This document shows positions 24,282-35,819 of a DNA stretch of 64,000 nucleotides, one piece after another. Source of the DNA: Streptomyces sp. NBC_00670 (lineage in GTDB: Bacteria; Actinomycetota; Actinomycetes; Streptomycetales; Streptomycetaceae); assembly GCF_036226765.1 (NCBI RefSeq), contig NZ_CP109017.1, positions 372,001-436,000 of the forward strand. Direction: 5' to 3'. Position numbers and translations under genes: made by a program. Positions within the stretch are counted from its first letter, which is position 1; the number at the start of each line of letters is the position of its first letter. Under the pieces are notes generated by a model. The model worked only from the letters and a program-made list of their open reading frames with translations. It ran no database searches and was not told the DNA's origin.

Positions 24282-26615
24282 ATGGCGACCTTCTTGTACC
24301 GGCTGGGCCGTGGGGCCTTCCGACGACGCCGGTGGGTGACGCTGGTGTGGGTGGCGGTCCTGGCCGTCGTCGGCCTCGGCGCCCTCAACGCGTCCGAGGC
24401 GTCCGACGACTCCTCCGGGATGCCGGGGATCGAGTCGCAGAAGGCGTTCGACCTCATCAACGAACGGTTCCCCGGCGCCGAGGCCGACGGGGCGAGCGCC
24501 CGGATCGTCTTCGTGGCACCCGACGGGCAGAAGATCACCGCGGCCCCGAACCGTGCCGCCGTCGACGCGCTGGTGACCTCGGTGTCCGACGGGCCGCAGG
24601 TGGCGGACGTGGCGAGCCCCTTCGGCCAAGGGGCCGTGAGCAAGGACGGCTCCACGGCGTACGCCACGGTCACCTACAAGGTGAAGGACGACGACGTCAG
24701 CCGGGCGAGCAAGGACGACCTCCTCGACGCCGTCGACGAGGCCCGTGAGACGGGGCTGACCGTCGAGGCCGGCGGCGGCGCGGTGGCGAGCGACCCGTCG
24801 GAGGGGATCGGGGAGATCCTCGGCCTCGTCGTCGCCGCCGTGGTGCTGCTGCTCACCTTCGGTTCCCTGGCCGCGGCCGGGCTGCCGCTGATCACCGCGG
24901 TGGTCGGCGTGGGCGTCAGCATCGCGTCGATCATGGCGCTGGGCAGCGCGCTCGGCCTGTCCTCGAACAACGTCGAGCTGGCCATGATGATCGGCATCGC
25001 CATCGGGATCGACTACGCCCTGTTCGTGGTCTCCCGCTACCGGGAGGAGCGGGCGCACGGGCACGCCCCCGAGGAGGCGACCGGGCGGGCCGTGGGCACC
25101 GCGGGTTCCGCCGTGGTCTTCGCCGGGCTCACGGTGTTCATCGCGCTGACGGGGCTGTCGGTCGTGGGGGTGCCCGAGCTGACGAAGATGGGCCTGACGG
25201 CGGCGGGCACGGTGGTGGTCGGCGTCCTGGTCGCGCTGACGCTGGTCCCGTCCCTCCTCGGCTTCTGGCCCAACGCGGTCCTCTCCCGCCGGGCCGCGAA
25301 GGGTGCCGAGGGCGCCCGGCGCGCGGGCCGGATCCGCGCTCTCGTCCGCCGGTCCCGCGGGAGCGAGGCGCACACCCGGTCCGCGAGCGGCGTGACGGTC
25401 GTCGACGGCACCGCCGCGGGGGCCGACGGACAGGGCACCCGCGAGGCGGACCGGACGGGTGCGTGGAGCGCCCGTTGGGGCCGGTTCGTCGTACGGCGCC
25501 CGGTGCTGGTGCTGGTCGCCTCGGTCGCCTTCCTGGGCGCGCTGGCCGTGCCGGCGATGGACCTCCGGCTGGGCATGCCCGGCGACGAGGCCAAGCCCAC
25601 GACGACCACCGAGCGCCGCGCCTACGACGCCCTCGCCGAGGGCTTCGGCCCCGGTTTCAACGGTCCGCTGACCATCGTCGTGGACGCCCGGCACGCCGAC
25701 GACGCCGAGGGCGCGGTGGCGGCGGTCGGCAAGCGGATCGCCGGTACCGACGGCATCGTGTCGGTGACGCCGCCGCAGTTCAACGAGGCGAAGGACACCG
25801 CGGTGCTGCGGGCCACGCCGGCCACCGCGCCCACCAGCGAACGTACGGAGGACCTCGTCGAGACCATCCGCCACGAGCGCCCCGCGACCGAGTCGGCCAC
25901 CGGCGCGACCTTCGAGGTCACCGGCACCACCGCCCTCAACATCGACGTCGCCGACAAGATGATGAGCGCCCTGATCCCGTACCTGGTGATCGTGGTGGGC
26001 CTGGCCTTCCTGCTGCTGATGCTGGTCTTCCGCTCGGTGCTGGTGCCGCTCAAGGCGGCGCTCGGCTTCCTGCTGTCGGTGCTCGCCGCGTTCGGCGCGC
26101 TCGTCACGGTCTTCCAGAACGGCCACGGCGCCTCGCTCCTCGGCGTCGAGCAGACCGGGCCGATCATGAGCACGATGCCGATCTTCCTGGTGGGCATCGT
26201 CTTCGGTCTCGCCATGGACTACCAGGTCTTCCTGGTGTCCCGGATGCGGGAGGCGTACCTGCACGGGGAGCGGCCCGCGCAGGCCGTGGTCAGCGGGTTC
26301 CGGCACAGCGGCCGGGTCGTGGTGGCGGCCGGGATCATCATGATGGCGGTGTTCGCCGGATTCATGACCGGCGGCGAGACCCTGGTCAAGATGGTCGGCT
26401 TCGGTCTGGCCATCGCCGTCCTGTTCGACGCGTTCGTGGTGCGCATGGCGTTCGTGCCGGCGGTGCTCGCGCTGCTCGGGAAGGCGGCCTGGTGGCTGCC
26501 GCGCCCGCTGGCCCGGCTGCTGCCGCGCGTCGACGTGGAGGGCGAGGCCCTGTCCCGGCGGCCCGCCGCTCCCCCGGCCGCGGAGGACGGCGCACGGGAC
26601 ACCGTACGCGTCTGA
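24282..26615 (+). CDS. MMPL/RND-family transporter
   Basis: 777 aa. Two repeated units each consist of one TM, a large extracytoplasmic loop and five TMs, as in MmpL proteins. TM1 is VTLVWVAVLAVVGLGAL. Family motifs in the first unit: IGIAIGIDYALFVVSRYREER; in the second: GIVFGLAMDYQVFLVSRMRE. The Asp-Tyr pairs in these (DYALF, DYQVF) are the proton-relay residues. Likely exports a lipid or hydrophobic compound. It is followed by a NarL-type two-component system, which may control it; a second MMPL gene ends the window. Confidence 0.94.
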   Translation: MATFLYRLGRGAFRRRRWVTLVWVAVLAVVGLGALNASEASDDSSGMPGIESQKAFDLINERFPGAEADGASARIVFVAPDGQKITAAPNRAAVDALVTSVSDGPQVADVASPFGQGAVSKDGSTAYATVTYKVKDDDVSRASKDDLLDAVDEARETGLTVEAGGGAVASDPSEGIGEILGLVVAAVVLLLTFGSLAAAGLPLITAVVGVGVSIASIMALGSALGLSSNNVELAMMIGIAIGIDYALFVVSRYREERAHGHAPEEATGRAVGTAGSAVVFAGLTVFIALTGLSVVGVPELTKMGLTAAGTVVVGVLVALTLVPSLLGFWPNAVLSRRAAKGAEGARRAGRIRALVRRSRGSEAHTRSASGVTVVDGTAAGADGQGTREADRTGAWSARWGRFVVRRPVLVLVASVAFLGALAVPAMDLRLGMPGDEAKPTTTTERRAYDALAEGFGPGFNGPLTIVVDARHADDAEGAVAAVGKRIAGTDGIVSVTPPQFNEAKDTAVLRATPATAPTSERTEDLVETIRHERPATESATGATFEVTGTTALNIDVADKMMSALIPYLVIVVGLAFLLLMLVFRSVLVPLKAALGFLLSVLAAFGALVTVFQNGHGASLLGVEQTGPIMSTMPIFLVGIVFGLAMDYQVFLVSRMREAYLHGERPAQAVVSGFRHSGRVVVAAGIIMMAVFAGFMTGGETLVKMVGFGLAIAVLFDAFVVRMAFVPAVLALLGKAAWWLPRPLARLLPRVDVEGEALSRRPAAPPAAEDGARDTVRV

Positions 26616-26779
26616 CCGGGCCGCGACCCGTCGCGCACCCCGGGTCCAGGGCCGTCCGTGCCGCAGCACGGACGGCCCGCTCCCGTGTCCGGCGACTCCG
26701 CCGGCGGCAGAGCGGCGGCTGGCGCGTGGGCCGCCGGGTGACCCACCATGGCCCCACCTCACCCCCACCGGAGAGAACC

Positions 26780-27940
26780 ATGCTCACCAGCTGGCGACGG
26801 TTCGCCGACCGCCACCCCCGCCTCGTCGAGTCGGCCTTCCTGCTGCTGTTGCTCGTCGTCACCGCGGCCCAGGGCATCGGGTCCGGTCACGGCCGCTGGC
26901 CCGGGGCGGTCGCCGCGAGCACCACCGCGTGCTGCTCCCTGCTGTGGCGCCGCGGACACCCGCGGCCGGTCCTGCTCGTCGTCGCGCTCTGTACCGGCGC
27001 GGCGGCCGCTCTGAGCACGGAGGTCTCCGCGCTCCTGCTGATCCCCGTCATCGTCGCCCTGTACGAACTGGCCGTGCGCAACCCCGAACGGCTCGCCCGC
27101 GCGTACTGGCTGGCCGCCTTCGCGCTGATCGTGCTGCCGACGCTGCCGCCGGGGCCCAACGACCAGCCGTGGGCCCAGACGGTGGTCCTCACGGCCTTCT
27201 GGACCGCGCTGCCGGTGGTCCAGGGCTCGGCCGTACGGGCGCGGCGGGCCTATCTGGAGGCGGTGCGCACCCGCGCCGAGCACGCCGAACGCACCCGCGA
27301 GGAGGAGGCGCGCCGGCGGGTCGCCGAGGAGCGTGTCCGCATCGCCCGCGAGCTGCACGACGTCGTCGCCCACCACATGGCCCTGGCCAACGCCCAGGCC
27401 GGAACCGCCGCCCATCTCGTGCGCACGCGCCCCGAGCAGGCGGCGGAGATCCTCTCCGAGCTGGGCACCACCACCTCCTCGGCGCTGCGCGAACTGCAGT
27501 CCACCGTGGGCCTGTTGCGCCAGTCCGACGACCCGGACGACTCCCTGGAGCCCTCTCCCGGGCTGGCCCGGCTCCCGGAGCTGGCCGCCGCGTTCGCCGC
27601 CGCCGGGCTCCGGGTCGGCATCGCGGTCGACGGGGAGGAACGGCCGCTGTCGCCGGGGGCGGACCTGACCGCGTTCCGCATCGTGCAGGAGGCGCTGACC
27701 AACGTCACCAAGCACACCGCCGCCGGCGCCGCGGAGGTCCGCCTCGCCTATTCCCACGACCGGCTGACCCTCACCGTCAGCGACGACGGCGGGGCCGTCC
27801 CGCACTCTCCGGCGCCCGGCGGCGGGTTCGGGCTGATCGGCATGCGCGAGCGGGCCCGGACCGCGGGCGGCAGCCTCCGGGCGGGGCACCGCCCCGGGGG
27901 CGGCTTCGCCGTCTCCGCCGAACTCCCTTTGGCTTCCTGA
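26780..27940 (+). CDS. NarL-family sensor histidine kinase
   Basis: 386 aa. Four to five N-terminal hydrophobic segments (FLLLLLVVTAAQGIG, RPVLLVVALCTGAAA, LLLIPVIVALYEL, LAAFALIVLPTL) with short loops, then a HisKA_3 domain with ERVRIARELHDVVAHHMALA (phospho-His in LHDVV), and a HATPase_c domain (FRIVQEALTNVTKHT, VSDDGGAVP, GGFGLIGMRERA). Start ATG 26780 follows GGAGAG. It is 26 bases upstream of its LuxR-type regulator. Stimulus unknown; membrane or envelope stress is typical for this architecture. Confidence 0.94.
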   Translation: MLTSWRRFADRHPRLVESAFLLLLLVVTAAQGIGSGHGRWPGAVAASTTACCSLLWRRGHPRPVLLVVALCTGAAAALSTEVSALLLIPVIVALYELAVRNPERLARAYWLAAFALIVLPTLPPGPNDQPWAQTVVLTAFWTALPVVQGSAVRARRAYLEAVRTRAEHAERTREEEARRRVAEERVRIARELHDVVAHHMALANAQAGTAAHLVRTRPEQAAEILSELGTTTSSALRELQSTVGLLRQSDDPDDSLEPSPGLARLPELAAAFAAAGLRVGIAVDGEERPLSPGADLTAFRIVQEALTNVTKHTAAGAAEVRLAYSHDRLTLTVSDDGGAVPHSPAPGGGFGLIGMRERARTAGGSLRAGHRPGGGFAVSAELPLAS

Positions 27941-27966
27941 CCCTTGAGATCCCTGGAAGAGTGCCC

Positions 27967-28632
27967 ATGACCATCCGTGTGCTGCTCGCCGACGACCAGA
28001 CCCTGCTGCGGGCCACCTTCCGCATCCTGATCGACTCCTGTTCGGACATGGAGGTGGTCGACGAGGCCGCGGACGGTGCGCGGGCGGTCGAGCTGACCCG
28101 CGTCCACCGCCCCGACGTGGTTCTGATGGACATCCGGATGCCCGGCACCGACGGTCTCGCCGCGGCCTCCGAGATCTGCGCCGACCCGGAGCTGGCGGAC
28201 ACCCGCGTCCTCGTCCTCACCACGTTCCAGACCGACGAGTACGTGGCCCGGGCGCTGCGGGTGGGCGCGAGCGGCTTCCTCGGCAAGGACGTCTCCGCCG
28301 AGGCCCTGCTCGACGGCATCCGCACCGTGGCCGCCGGGGACGCACTGCTCTCGCCGGTGGCCACCCGCAGCCTCATCACCCGCTTCCTGGCCACGCCCGA
28401 GGCCGACGCGGGCACGACGAGGGACGCGGGGGTCCTGACCGCCCGCGAGCGCGAGGTGACGGCGCTGGTCGCGGACGGCAAGTCCAACGCCGAGATCGCC
28501 GAACAGCTGTTCCTGAGCCCGCTGACCGTCCGGACGCACGTCCAGCGGGCCAAGACCAAGCTGGACGCCCGCAGCCGGGCCCAACTGGTCGCCATCGCCT
28601 ACCGGTCGGGGCTGGCCCGGCCGCCGCGCTGA
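27967..28632 (+). CDS. NarL/LuxR-family response regulator
   Basis: 221 aa. Receiver domain with LLADDQTLLR acidic pocket, phospho-Asp in VVLMDIRMPGTDG and Lys in SGFLGKDVS. The LuxR HTH at the C-terminus reads LTAREREVTALVADGKSNAE, then IAEQLFLSPLTVRTHVQRAK. Paired with the upstream kinase in one operon. It is a likely local activator of the MMPL gene. Confidence 0.95.
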   Translation: MTIRVLLADDQTLLRATFRILIDSCSDMEVVDEAADGARAVELTRVHRPDVVLMDIRMPGTDGLAAASEICADPELADTRVLVLTTFQTDEYVARALRVGASGFLGKDVSAEALLDGIRTVAAGDALLSPVATRSLITRFLATPEADAGTTRDAGVLTAREREVTALVADGKSNAEIAEQLFLSPLTVRTHVQRAKTKLDARSRAQLVAIAYRSGLARPPR

Positions 28633-28810
28633 CGCCGCCCGGTCCGGACGCCGGACCGCGTCCGAATGGGACCACCGTGACAGGAAGGCGTGTCGCCGGT
28701 CGGATAAACGCGGCGCCGGAGGGTAAAAAAGCTCAGGGCTCCTGCCGTCGCAGAAGCCGGGGCGTGCCCATGACGGGCTCGCCCCAGGACACCAACGAAG
28801 GACCAAACGT

Positions 28811-29014
28811 ATGGCCAGCGGTACCGTGAAGTGGTTCAACTCCGAGAAGGGCTTCGGCTTCATCTCCCAGAACGACGGGGGCCCGGACGTCTTCGCGCAC
28901 TACTCCGAGATCAACGGCAGCGGGTACCGCGAGCTGATCGAGGGGGAGAACGTCACCTTCGACATCGGACAGGGACAGAAGGGACCGCAGGCACAGAACA
29001 TCACGCGGGGCTGA
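28811..29014 (+). CDS. Cold-shock-domain protein (CspA family)
   Basis: 67 aa single OB-fold. Both RNA-binding motifs are present: KGFGFIS (RNP1) and VFAHYSEI (RNP2 form of VFVHFS), within [20 protein letters not shown]. It binds single-stranded RNA/DNA and melts mRNA structure. A ~170-base leader upstream (28640-28810) includes an AT-rich GGGTAAAAAAGCTC patch near 28720, possibly a structured 5' UTR as in other csp genes. A strong hairpin follows. Confidence 0.96.
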   Translation: MASGTVKWFNSEKGFGFISQNDGGPDVFAHYSEINGSGYRELIEGENVTFDIGQGQKGPQAQNITRG

Positions 29015-29071
29015 CCACCCCGCCCCCTCCGCACGGCCCCGGCACCCCGCCGGCTCCGTCCGTGAGCACCA

Positions 29072-29117
29072 CCGCGGTGCCCGCCCCACGCGAAAGCGTG
29101 GGCGCCGGGCACCGCGG
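29072..29117 (+). terminator. Long hairpin terminator after csp with GAAA loop
   Basis: CCGCGGTGCCC...CCCCACGC pairs with GCGTGGG...GGGCACCGCGG (29072-29092 and 29096-29117) around a GAAA loop, with a small internal mismatch. It lies 58 bases after the csp stop. The rest of the 337-bp gap (29118-29265) has no gene that I can support; its 3' end carries the chitinase control element. Confidence 0.75.
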
Positions 29118-29265
29118 CCGTTTTCCGGCCCCCTGCGGGCGGCCGGACGGAGGCCGGCTGCGCGCTGGCCACGGCCGCGCTGCCGTGCGGCCTCGCCCGG
29201 CCGGTCGCCGTCCCGTGCTACGGCGTCGGGGCCGACCGGCGGTCAGACGGGAGGAAGAGAAACGA

Positions 29266-29282
29266 ACTTGGTCTAGTCCAAT
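29266..29282. promoter_or_regulatory. DasR-responsive element (dre) upstream of chitinase
   Basis: ACTTGGTCTAGTCCAAT (29266-29282) closely matches the DasR operator consensus ACTGGTCTAGACCACT. It lies 70 bases before the chitinase start, where DasR normally represses chitin genes until N-acetylglucosamine is available. The overlap with the likely promoter fits repression. Based on motif and gene function. Confidence 0.85.
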
Positions 29283-29351
29283 CTATTGACGTGGCCCCAA
29301 CAGGCTCAGCAAGCTGGGACGACTCCCCACAGCCCCACCTGGAGGCACACA

Positions 29352-30563
29352 GTGAGACGTCTTCGCGCATGTCTGGGCGCGGCCGCCGCCGTCGGAATCG
29401 CCGCGGCCGGCTCGACCGCACTGCTCGCGGGCAACGCCTCGGGCGCGACGAACGCGCTGAGCAACCGTTGGTACGCGGCCGCCCCCTATCTGATGCCGCT
29501 GGACAACGACCCGCCGGACGCCGCTGCCATCATGGACGCCACCGGGCTCAAGGCCTTCCAGCTCGCGTTCATCCTCGCGCCCAACGGCGGCGGCTGCTCC
29601 CCCACCTGGGGCGGCACCTCCGCGGTCTCCTCGGACACCGCCGTGCAGGCGGTGATCAACAAGATCCGCTCCAAGGGCGGCGACGTCTCCGTCTCCATCG
29701 GCGGCTACGGCGGCACCAAGCTCGGCCAGACCTGCTCCGACGCGGCCTCGACCGCCGCCGCGTACCAGCAGGTCATCACCAAGTACGGGCTGCACGCCAT
29801 CGACTTCGACCTGGAGGAGCCGGAGTACGAGAACACGGCCGCGATCAGGAACGAGATCGGCGCGGCCAAGATCCTTCAGCAGAACAACCCCGGCCTCTAC
29901 GTCTCCGTCACCACCGCGGGCACCACGGCGGACGGCACCGGCTGGTTCGGCAAGCAGATGCTGCTCGAGGCGAAGTCCCAGGGGTTCACCCCGAACAACT
30001 TCTCCATCATGCCGTTCGACGGCGGCTTCAACGGCGCCGCCGCCCAGACCGACGCACTGACCAAGTTCAACAAGATCCTTCAGTCGACGTTCGGCTGGGA
30101 CGAGGCGACCGCCTACGCCCACGAGGGCTTCTCCGGCATGAACGGCCGCAGCGACACCGGCGAGTACTTCGCGCAGTCCGACTTCCAGACGGTGCTGGAC
30201 TACGCCACCAACCACCACATGGACCGCTTCACGTTCTGGTCCCTCAACCGCGACCGGCAGTGCAGCCCGCCGGACAACGGGGGCCGCACGTCGGGCACCT
30301 GCTCCAGCGTGGCGCAGAACGCGTGGGACTTCGCCAAGTACTCGGTGAAGTTCGCCGGGGTCACCCCGCCCACGACCACGCCCACCCCGACGCCGTCCCA
30401 GCCGGGCACCGCCTGCACGTCGGCGTGGAGCTCGTCGGCGGTCTACGTCAAGGGCGACGAGGTGTCGTACAACGCGCACAACTGGAAGGCCAAGTGGTGG
30501 ACCCAGAACGAGAAGCCCGGCGCCGCCGAGTGGGGCCCCTGGGAGGACGAGGGCTCCTGCTGA
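29352..30563 (+). CDS. Secreted GH18 chitinase with C-terminal chitin-binding (CBM5/12) domain
   Basis: 403 aa. A signal peptide (residues ~1-32, ending near NASGA) is followed by a GH18 barrel with the SVSIGGYGG strand and catalytic segment HAIDFDLEEPEY (Glu is the general acid; the usual first Asp of DxxDxDxE is not Asp here). A Thr/Pro linker (TTTPTPTPSQPG) leads to a CBM5/12 module with the AKWWTQNEKP motif. GTG 29352 lies 7 bases after GGAGG and gives a clean twin-basic signal peptide; an upstream TTG start would lack one. Degrades chitin; DasR-type control. Confidence 0.94.
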   Translation: MRRLRACLGAAAAVGIAAAGSTALLAGNASGATNALSNRWYAAAPYLMPLDNDPPDAAAIMDATGLKAFQLAFILAPNGGGCSPTWGGTSAVSSDTAVQAVINKIRSKGGDVSVSIGGYGGTKLGQTCSDAASTAAAYQQVITKYGLHAIDFDLEEPEYENTAAIRNEIGAAKILQQNNPGLYVSVTTAGTTADGTGWFGKQMLLEAKSQGFTPNNFSIMPFDGGFNGAAAQTDALTKFNKILQSTFGWDEATAYAHEGFSGMNGRSDTGEYFAQSDFQTVLDYATNHHMDRFTFWSLNRDRQCSPPDNGGRTSGTCSSVAQNAWDFAKYSVKFAGVTPPTTTPTPTPSQPGTACTSAWSSSAVYVKGDEVSYNAHNWKAKWWTQNEKPGAAEWGPWEDEGSC

Positions 30564-30567
30564 CGTG

Positions 30568-30624
30568 ACGTCCGCCGCCGCCCGCCGTCCCCGGCGAACC
30601 GGGGCGGCGGGCGGCGGCGGACGT
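30568..30624 (+). terminator. Very long hairpin after the chitinase gene
   Basis: A stem of about 26 bp with a single bulged base runs from 30568 to 30624 (ACGTCCGCCGCC on one side, GGCGGCGGACGT on the other) around a CGAA-type loop. It starts 4 bases after the chitinase stop and separates it from the convergent peptidoglycan-binding-protein gene. Confidence 0.82.
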
Positions 30625-30689
30625 GTGACCGCGGGGAGCGGGCCTTCGACACCAGGCGTCGCCTTCGCTACAGGACGCCGCCTCCGGCA

Positions 30690-31136
30690 CTAGATGTTGT
30701 TGGCGAAGTTCTTGAACGCGGCCTGGGTGCCGGAGCCGGCGTCACCGTCGATGGCGCCGGTGTAGCCCCAGTTCTGCAGGAGCCGCTGCAGGGCCTTGAT
30801 CGTGTTGGTGCCGGGGTCGCCGTCGATGGCGCCGGTGTAACCCCAGTACTCCTTGAGGCAGCGCTGGAACGCCTTCCAGCTGTTGGTGCCGAGCTGCCCG
30901 TCGATGGAGTCGGTGTAACCCCAGTAGGTCTGCAGCCAGCGCTGGACGTTCTTCGCCTGGGCGCTGGACAGGCCGAAGTTGTGGGTCGCGAGCACACCGG
31001 TCTGCAGGCCCGCCACCGGGTGCGACGCCGGTGCGGAGGCCGCCTGGCTGGTGCCCGCGGTGGCCAGGCCGCCGGCCGCGATGCCGACCGCGGCGGCGAG
31101 ACTGACGAGTGTCCTGGCCATGACGTTCGATCGCAT
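30690..31136 (-). CDS. Secreted peptidoglycan-binding-repeat protein
   Basis: 148 aa. Signal peptide (VMARTLVSLAAAVGIAAGGL, cleavage near QAA-SAP). The mature part consists of three PG_binding_1-like repeats with the pattern Q-R-x-L-x-x-YWGYTxxIDGxxGTNT (YWGYTDSIDGQLGTN, YWGYTGAIDGDPGTN, NWGYTGAIDGDAGSG). No catalytic domain is seen, so it is a stand-alone wall-binding protein. It is divergent from a membrane-anchored XRE protein that carries the same domain type. Confidence 0.9.
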   Translation of the reverse strand: MRSNVMARTLVSLAAAVGIAAGGLATAGTSQAASAPASHPVAGLQTGVLATHNFGLSSAQAKNVQRWLQTYWGYTDSIDGQLGTNSWKAFQRCLKEYWGYTGAIDGDPGTNTIKALQRLLQNWGYTGAIDGDAGSGTQAAFKNFANNI

Positions 31137-31474
31137 GTGAGCCTCTTTCGTCCTTCGGGATCGGTCGTGAACGGGTCGTGATCGGTCCGTGGACCGTCAC
31201 CTCGGCGCCGTCGGCGAGGAGGTGACGGGAGCAAGACTGCGGGGCCGCAGCGGGTACCGCCACGGTCGACGTCCACGTGACGACGACACGGGACGGTCCG
31301 CCCTTCGACCTGCGGGGACGCGGCCCGGCGGGACGGTGCCGCGGGACGGCCGGGGCGGCTACGGCGGCTCCCGGACGCGGCCGGGGGTCGTATACCCGTG
31401 CGGAGAGTTGCGCACTGATGCAGAATGCGACGCAGCGACGACCACTGACCACGGTCCGCGCGAGTGGGGGGATC
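31137..31474. other. Divergent intergenic region between wall-binding protein and XRE gene
   Basis: This 338-bp gap has no supported gene. Near 31147-31200 the motif TCGTGAACGGGTCGTGATCGGTCCG gives short direct repeats of GGTCGTGA, and GTCGTATACCCG near 31389 contains a GTATAC palindrome about 85 bases before the XRE start. Promoters for both genes must lie here, but I cannot assign -10/-35 boxes with confidence. Confidence 0.3.
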
Positions 31475-32284
31475 ATGTCCCGTTGGAAGCCGTTGCCCGC
31501 AGAACTCGACCCGTCCTCACGGCAGTTGGTGATCCGATTACGCCGGTTGAAGGACCGCGCCGGGCTGAGCCTGACCCGGCTGGCGGACCGGACCGGCTAC
31601 AGCGCGAAGTCCTGGGAACGCTACCTGGGCGGCGGCACCCTCCCGCCCCCGGAGGCCGTACGCGCCCTGGCCCATCTCACCGGCACGGACCCGGTTCCCC
31701 TGCTGGCCCTCCAGGAGATCGCCGCCGCGAACCGCGCCTCCGACCGCGGGCGGAAACCGGCAGCGCCCGGGGTCGCACCGGAGGACGGGGCGGAAGGGCA
31801 CACCGACGAGGGCGAGTTGACGGTGCGGGTGACGGCGGAGGCGCCCGCCTCGCGCGCTCCCCGGGCGCTGCGGATCGCGCTGGTGGCGTGTGCCGTCGCC
31901 GCCGTCCTCGCCCTCCTCTCGGCCGTCCTGCTGGCCGTACGGCTGCGGGGCGGTGACGGCGGGCCGGCCGCCGCCCGCCCGGTCTCGGCCACCGCGCCGG
32001 CGACCGCGTCGGCCCGCTCGTACAGTTGCCATCCGCACCGCGCCGACGGCCGCTGGTACGCGGGCAACAGCCGCACCCGGCGCACCGAGGTGGCGTACGG
32101 CAGCGTCGGACCGGAGGTGGCCGAGGCGCAGTGTCTGCTGCGCAGGGCGGGCATCTCGCCCGGTGGCATCGACGGCATCTTCGGCCCGCTCACCCAGCGC
32201 GCGGTCAAGGACCTGCAGAAGCGCTCCGGCCTTGTCGTGGACGGCCGGGTCGGGCCGCACACCTGGAAGGCGCTGCGGGGGTGA
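31475..32284 (+). CDS. Membrane-anchored XRE-type HTH protein with extracytoplasmic peptidoglycan-binding domain
   Basis: 269 aa. Residues ~18-72 are an XRE/Cro-type HTH (LVIRLRRLKDRAGLSLTRLA, DRTGYSAKSWERYLGG). A hydrophilic linker follows, then one TM helix (IALVACAVAAVLALLSAVLL, ~130-150), and a C-terminal PG_binding_1 domain (EVAEAQCLLRRAGISPGGID, FGPLTQRAVKDLQKRSGLVV). Topology predicts DNA-binding inside and wall-binding outside. The stop overlaps the GTG of the next gene. Could transmit a cell-wall signal straight to DNA, or be a scaffold. Confidence 0.9.
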   Translation: MSRWKPLPAELDPSSRQLVIRLRRLKDRAGLSLTRLADRTGYSAKSWERYLGGGTLPPPEAVRALAHLTGTDPVPLLALQEIAAANRASDRGRKPAAPGVAPEDGAEGHTDEGELTVRVTAEAPASRAPRALRIALVACAVAAVLALLSAVLLAVRLRGGDGGPAAARPVSATAPATASARSYSCHPHRADGRWYAGNSRTRRTEVAYGSVGPEVAEAQCLLRRAGISPGGIDGIFGPLTQRAVKDLQKRSGLVVDGRVGPHTWKALRG

Positions 32285-33267
32285 CCGGGACGGCAGGGCC
32301 GACGCCGGCGGCCTCCACGCCGGCCGCGACGGCTTCTCCCGCGCTCGCCCGGCTCGCGCTCGCGCTACGGGAGTTGCGGATCCGTACCGGACTGAGCCTG
32401 GCGGCGCTCGCGGCGAAGACCACGTACAGCAAGTCGTCCTGGGAGCGGTACCTCAACGCCAGGGCCCTGCCCCCTCGCCCCGCCGTGCGAGCACTGTGCC
32501 GACTGGCCGGCGAGCCGGAGGGGCGCTGTCTGGCGCTGTGGGAGATCGCGGAGTCGGAGTGGGGCGGCCGCGCCGGGGAGGCGACCGGGAGGACGAGCGC
32601 GAACGCCTCGGTGCGGGCGACGGCGGACGGGCCCCGACCGGCCGCCCCGTCGGCCCCGCCGGCCGCGTCGGCCGCCCGGGCGGCTCCGGGCGCTCCGGCC
32701 GCGGAGGCCGACCCGGCCCCACGGGCTTCGCGGTCCCGACCGACCCCCTCCGCCGAGACTCCACCGTCCGGCCACCGCGGCGTGGCCCTGCTCGCGGTGC
32801 TCGCGATGCTGTGCGCCGTCGTCTTCGGCGTCGTGGCGGTGGGCCTCCTGCTCCTCCCCCACCAGCGCAAGGCGCCCTCCGCGCCCTCCGCCGAGCCCGC
32901 CACCGGGCCGCTGTGCCGGGGCGAGGGGTGCGAGGGGAAGAGCCCGATGCGCCAGCGCTGCGCCTCCTCCCCGGTCACCCTCGCCTCCCGTCACCTGACC
33001 ACCGGCGCCTGGATGGAGCTGCGCCACAGCACGGTGTGCGGGACCAGTTGGGCCCGCGCGTGGGGCACGGACGTCGGCGACCGGATCGAGATGGAGGCGG
33101 GCGACGACGGCCGGCCCGCCCGGAGGGCCGAGGTGCGCGACCGGGTCGACGCGGACACCTATGTGTACACGGCCATGACCGCGACCGGCCCGGGCACCGT
33201 CGTACGGGCCTGCTACCGGCCTGCGGGCGGCGGTCCCCGGGAGTGCGCCGAGGGCCACGTCCGGTAG
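32281..33267 (+). CDS. Membrane-anchored XRE-type HTH protein with DUF2690-like domain
   Basis: 328 aa, GTG 32281 overlapping the previous stop (GTGA). N-terminal HTH (ALRELRIRTGLSLAALAAKT, YSKSSWERYLNARALPPRP) closely resembles that of the upstream protein. A ~75-residue Ala/Pro linker, one TM (VALLAVLAMLCAVVFGVVAV), then an extracytoplasmic DUF2690-like domain with cysteines (CASSPVTLASRH, WMELRHSTVCGTSWARAW). The tandem shares DNA-binding and TM layout but differs in the outside domain, suggesting paired sensors. Confidence 0.87.
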   Translation: MTGTAGPTPAASTPAATASPALARLALALRELRIRTGLSLAALAAKTTYSKSSWERYLNARALPPRPAVRALCRLAGEPEGRCLALWEIAESEWGGRAGEATGRTSANASVRATADGPRPAAPSAPPAASAARAAPGAPAAEADPAPRASRSRPTPSAETPPSGHRGVALLAVLAMLCAVVFGVVAVGLLLLPHQRKAPSAPSAEPATGPLCRGEGCEGKSPMRQRCASSPVTLASRHLTTGAWMELRHSTVCGTSWARAWGTDVGDRIEMEAGDDGRPARRAEVRDRVDADTYVYTAMTATGPGTVVRACYRPAGGGPRECAEGHVR

Positions 33268-33409
33268 CCGCCGGCCGGCGCCGAGTCGCGTCGGCCGGGT
33301 GCGGACCGGTCAGTATTCGAGAAGCCCCGGCCGCCCGCGCCCGCATAGTGTGGCTGCCGGGGGCCGGGACGGGGGCCCCGGGACCTCGGACGGGAACAGG
33401 GAGAGACCT

Positions 33410-35800
<2,391 letters not shown>

Positions 35801-35819
35801 CCGCCCGATCGCTTTCCGG

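Noticed and set aside
29286..29351. Upstream TTG start for the chitinase
   Set aside because: The extra 22 residues destroy the signal peptide and overlap promoter/dre DNA; GTG 29352 has a GGAGG site at the right distance.
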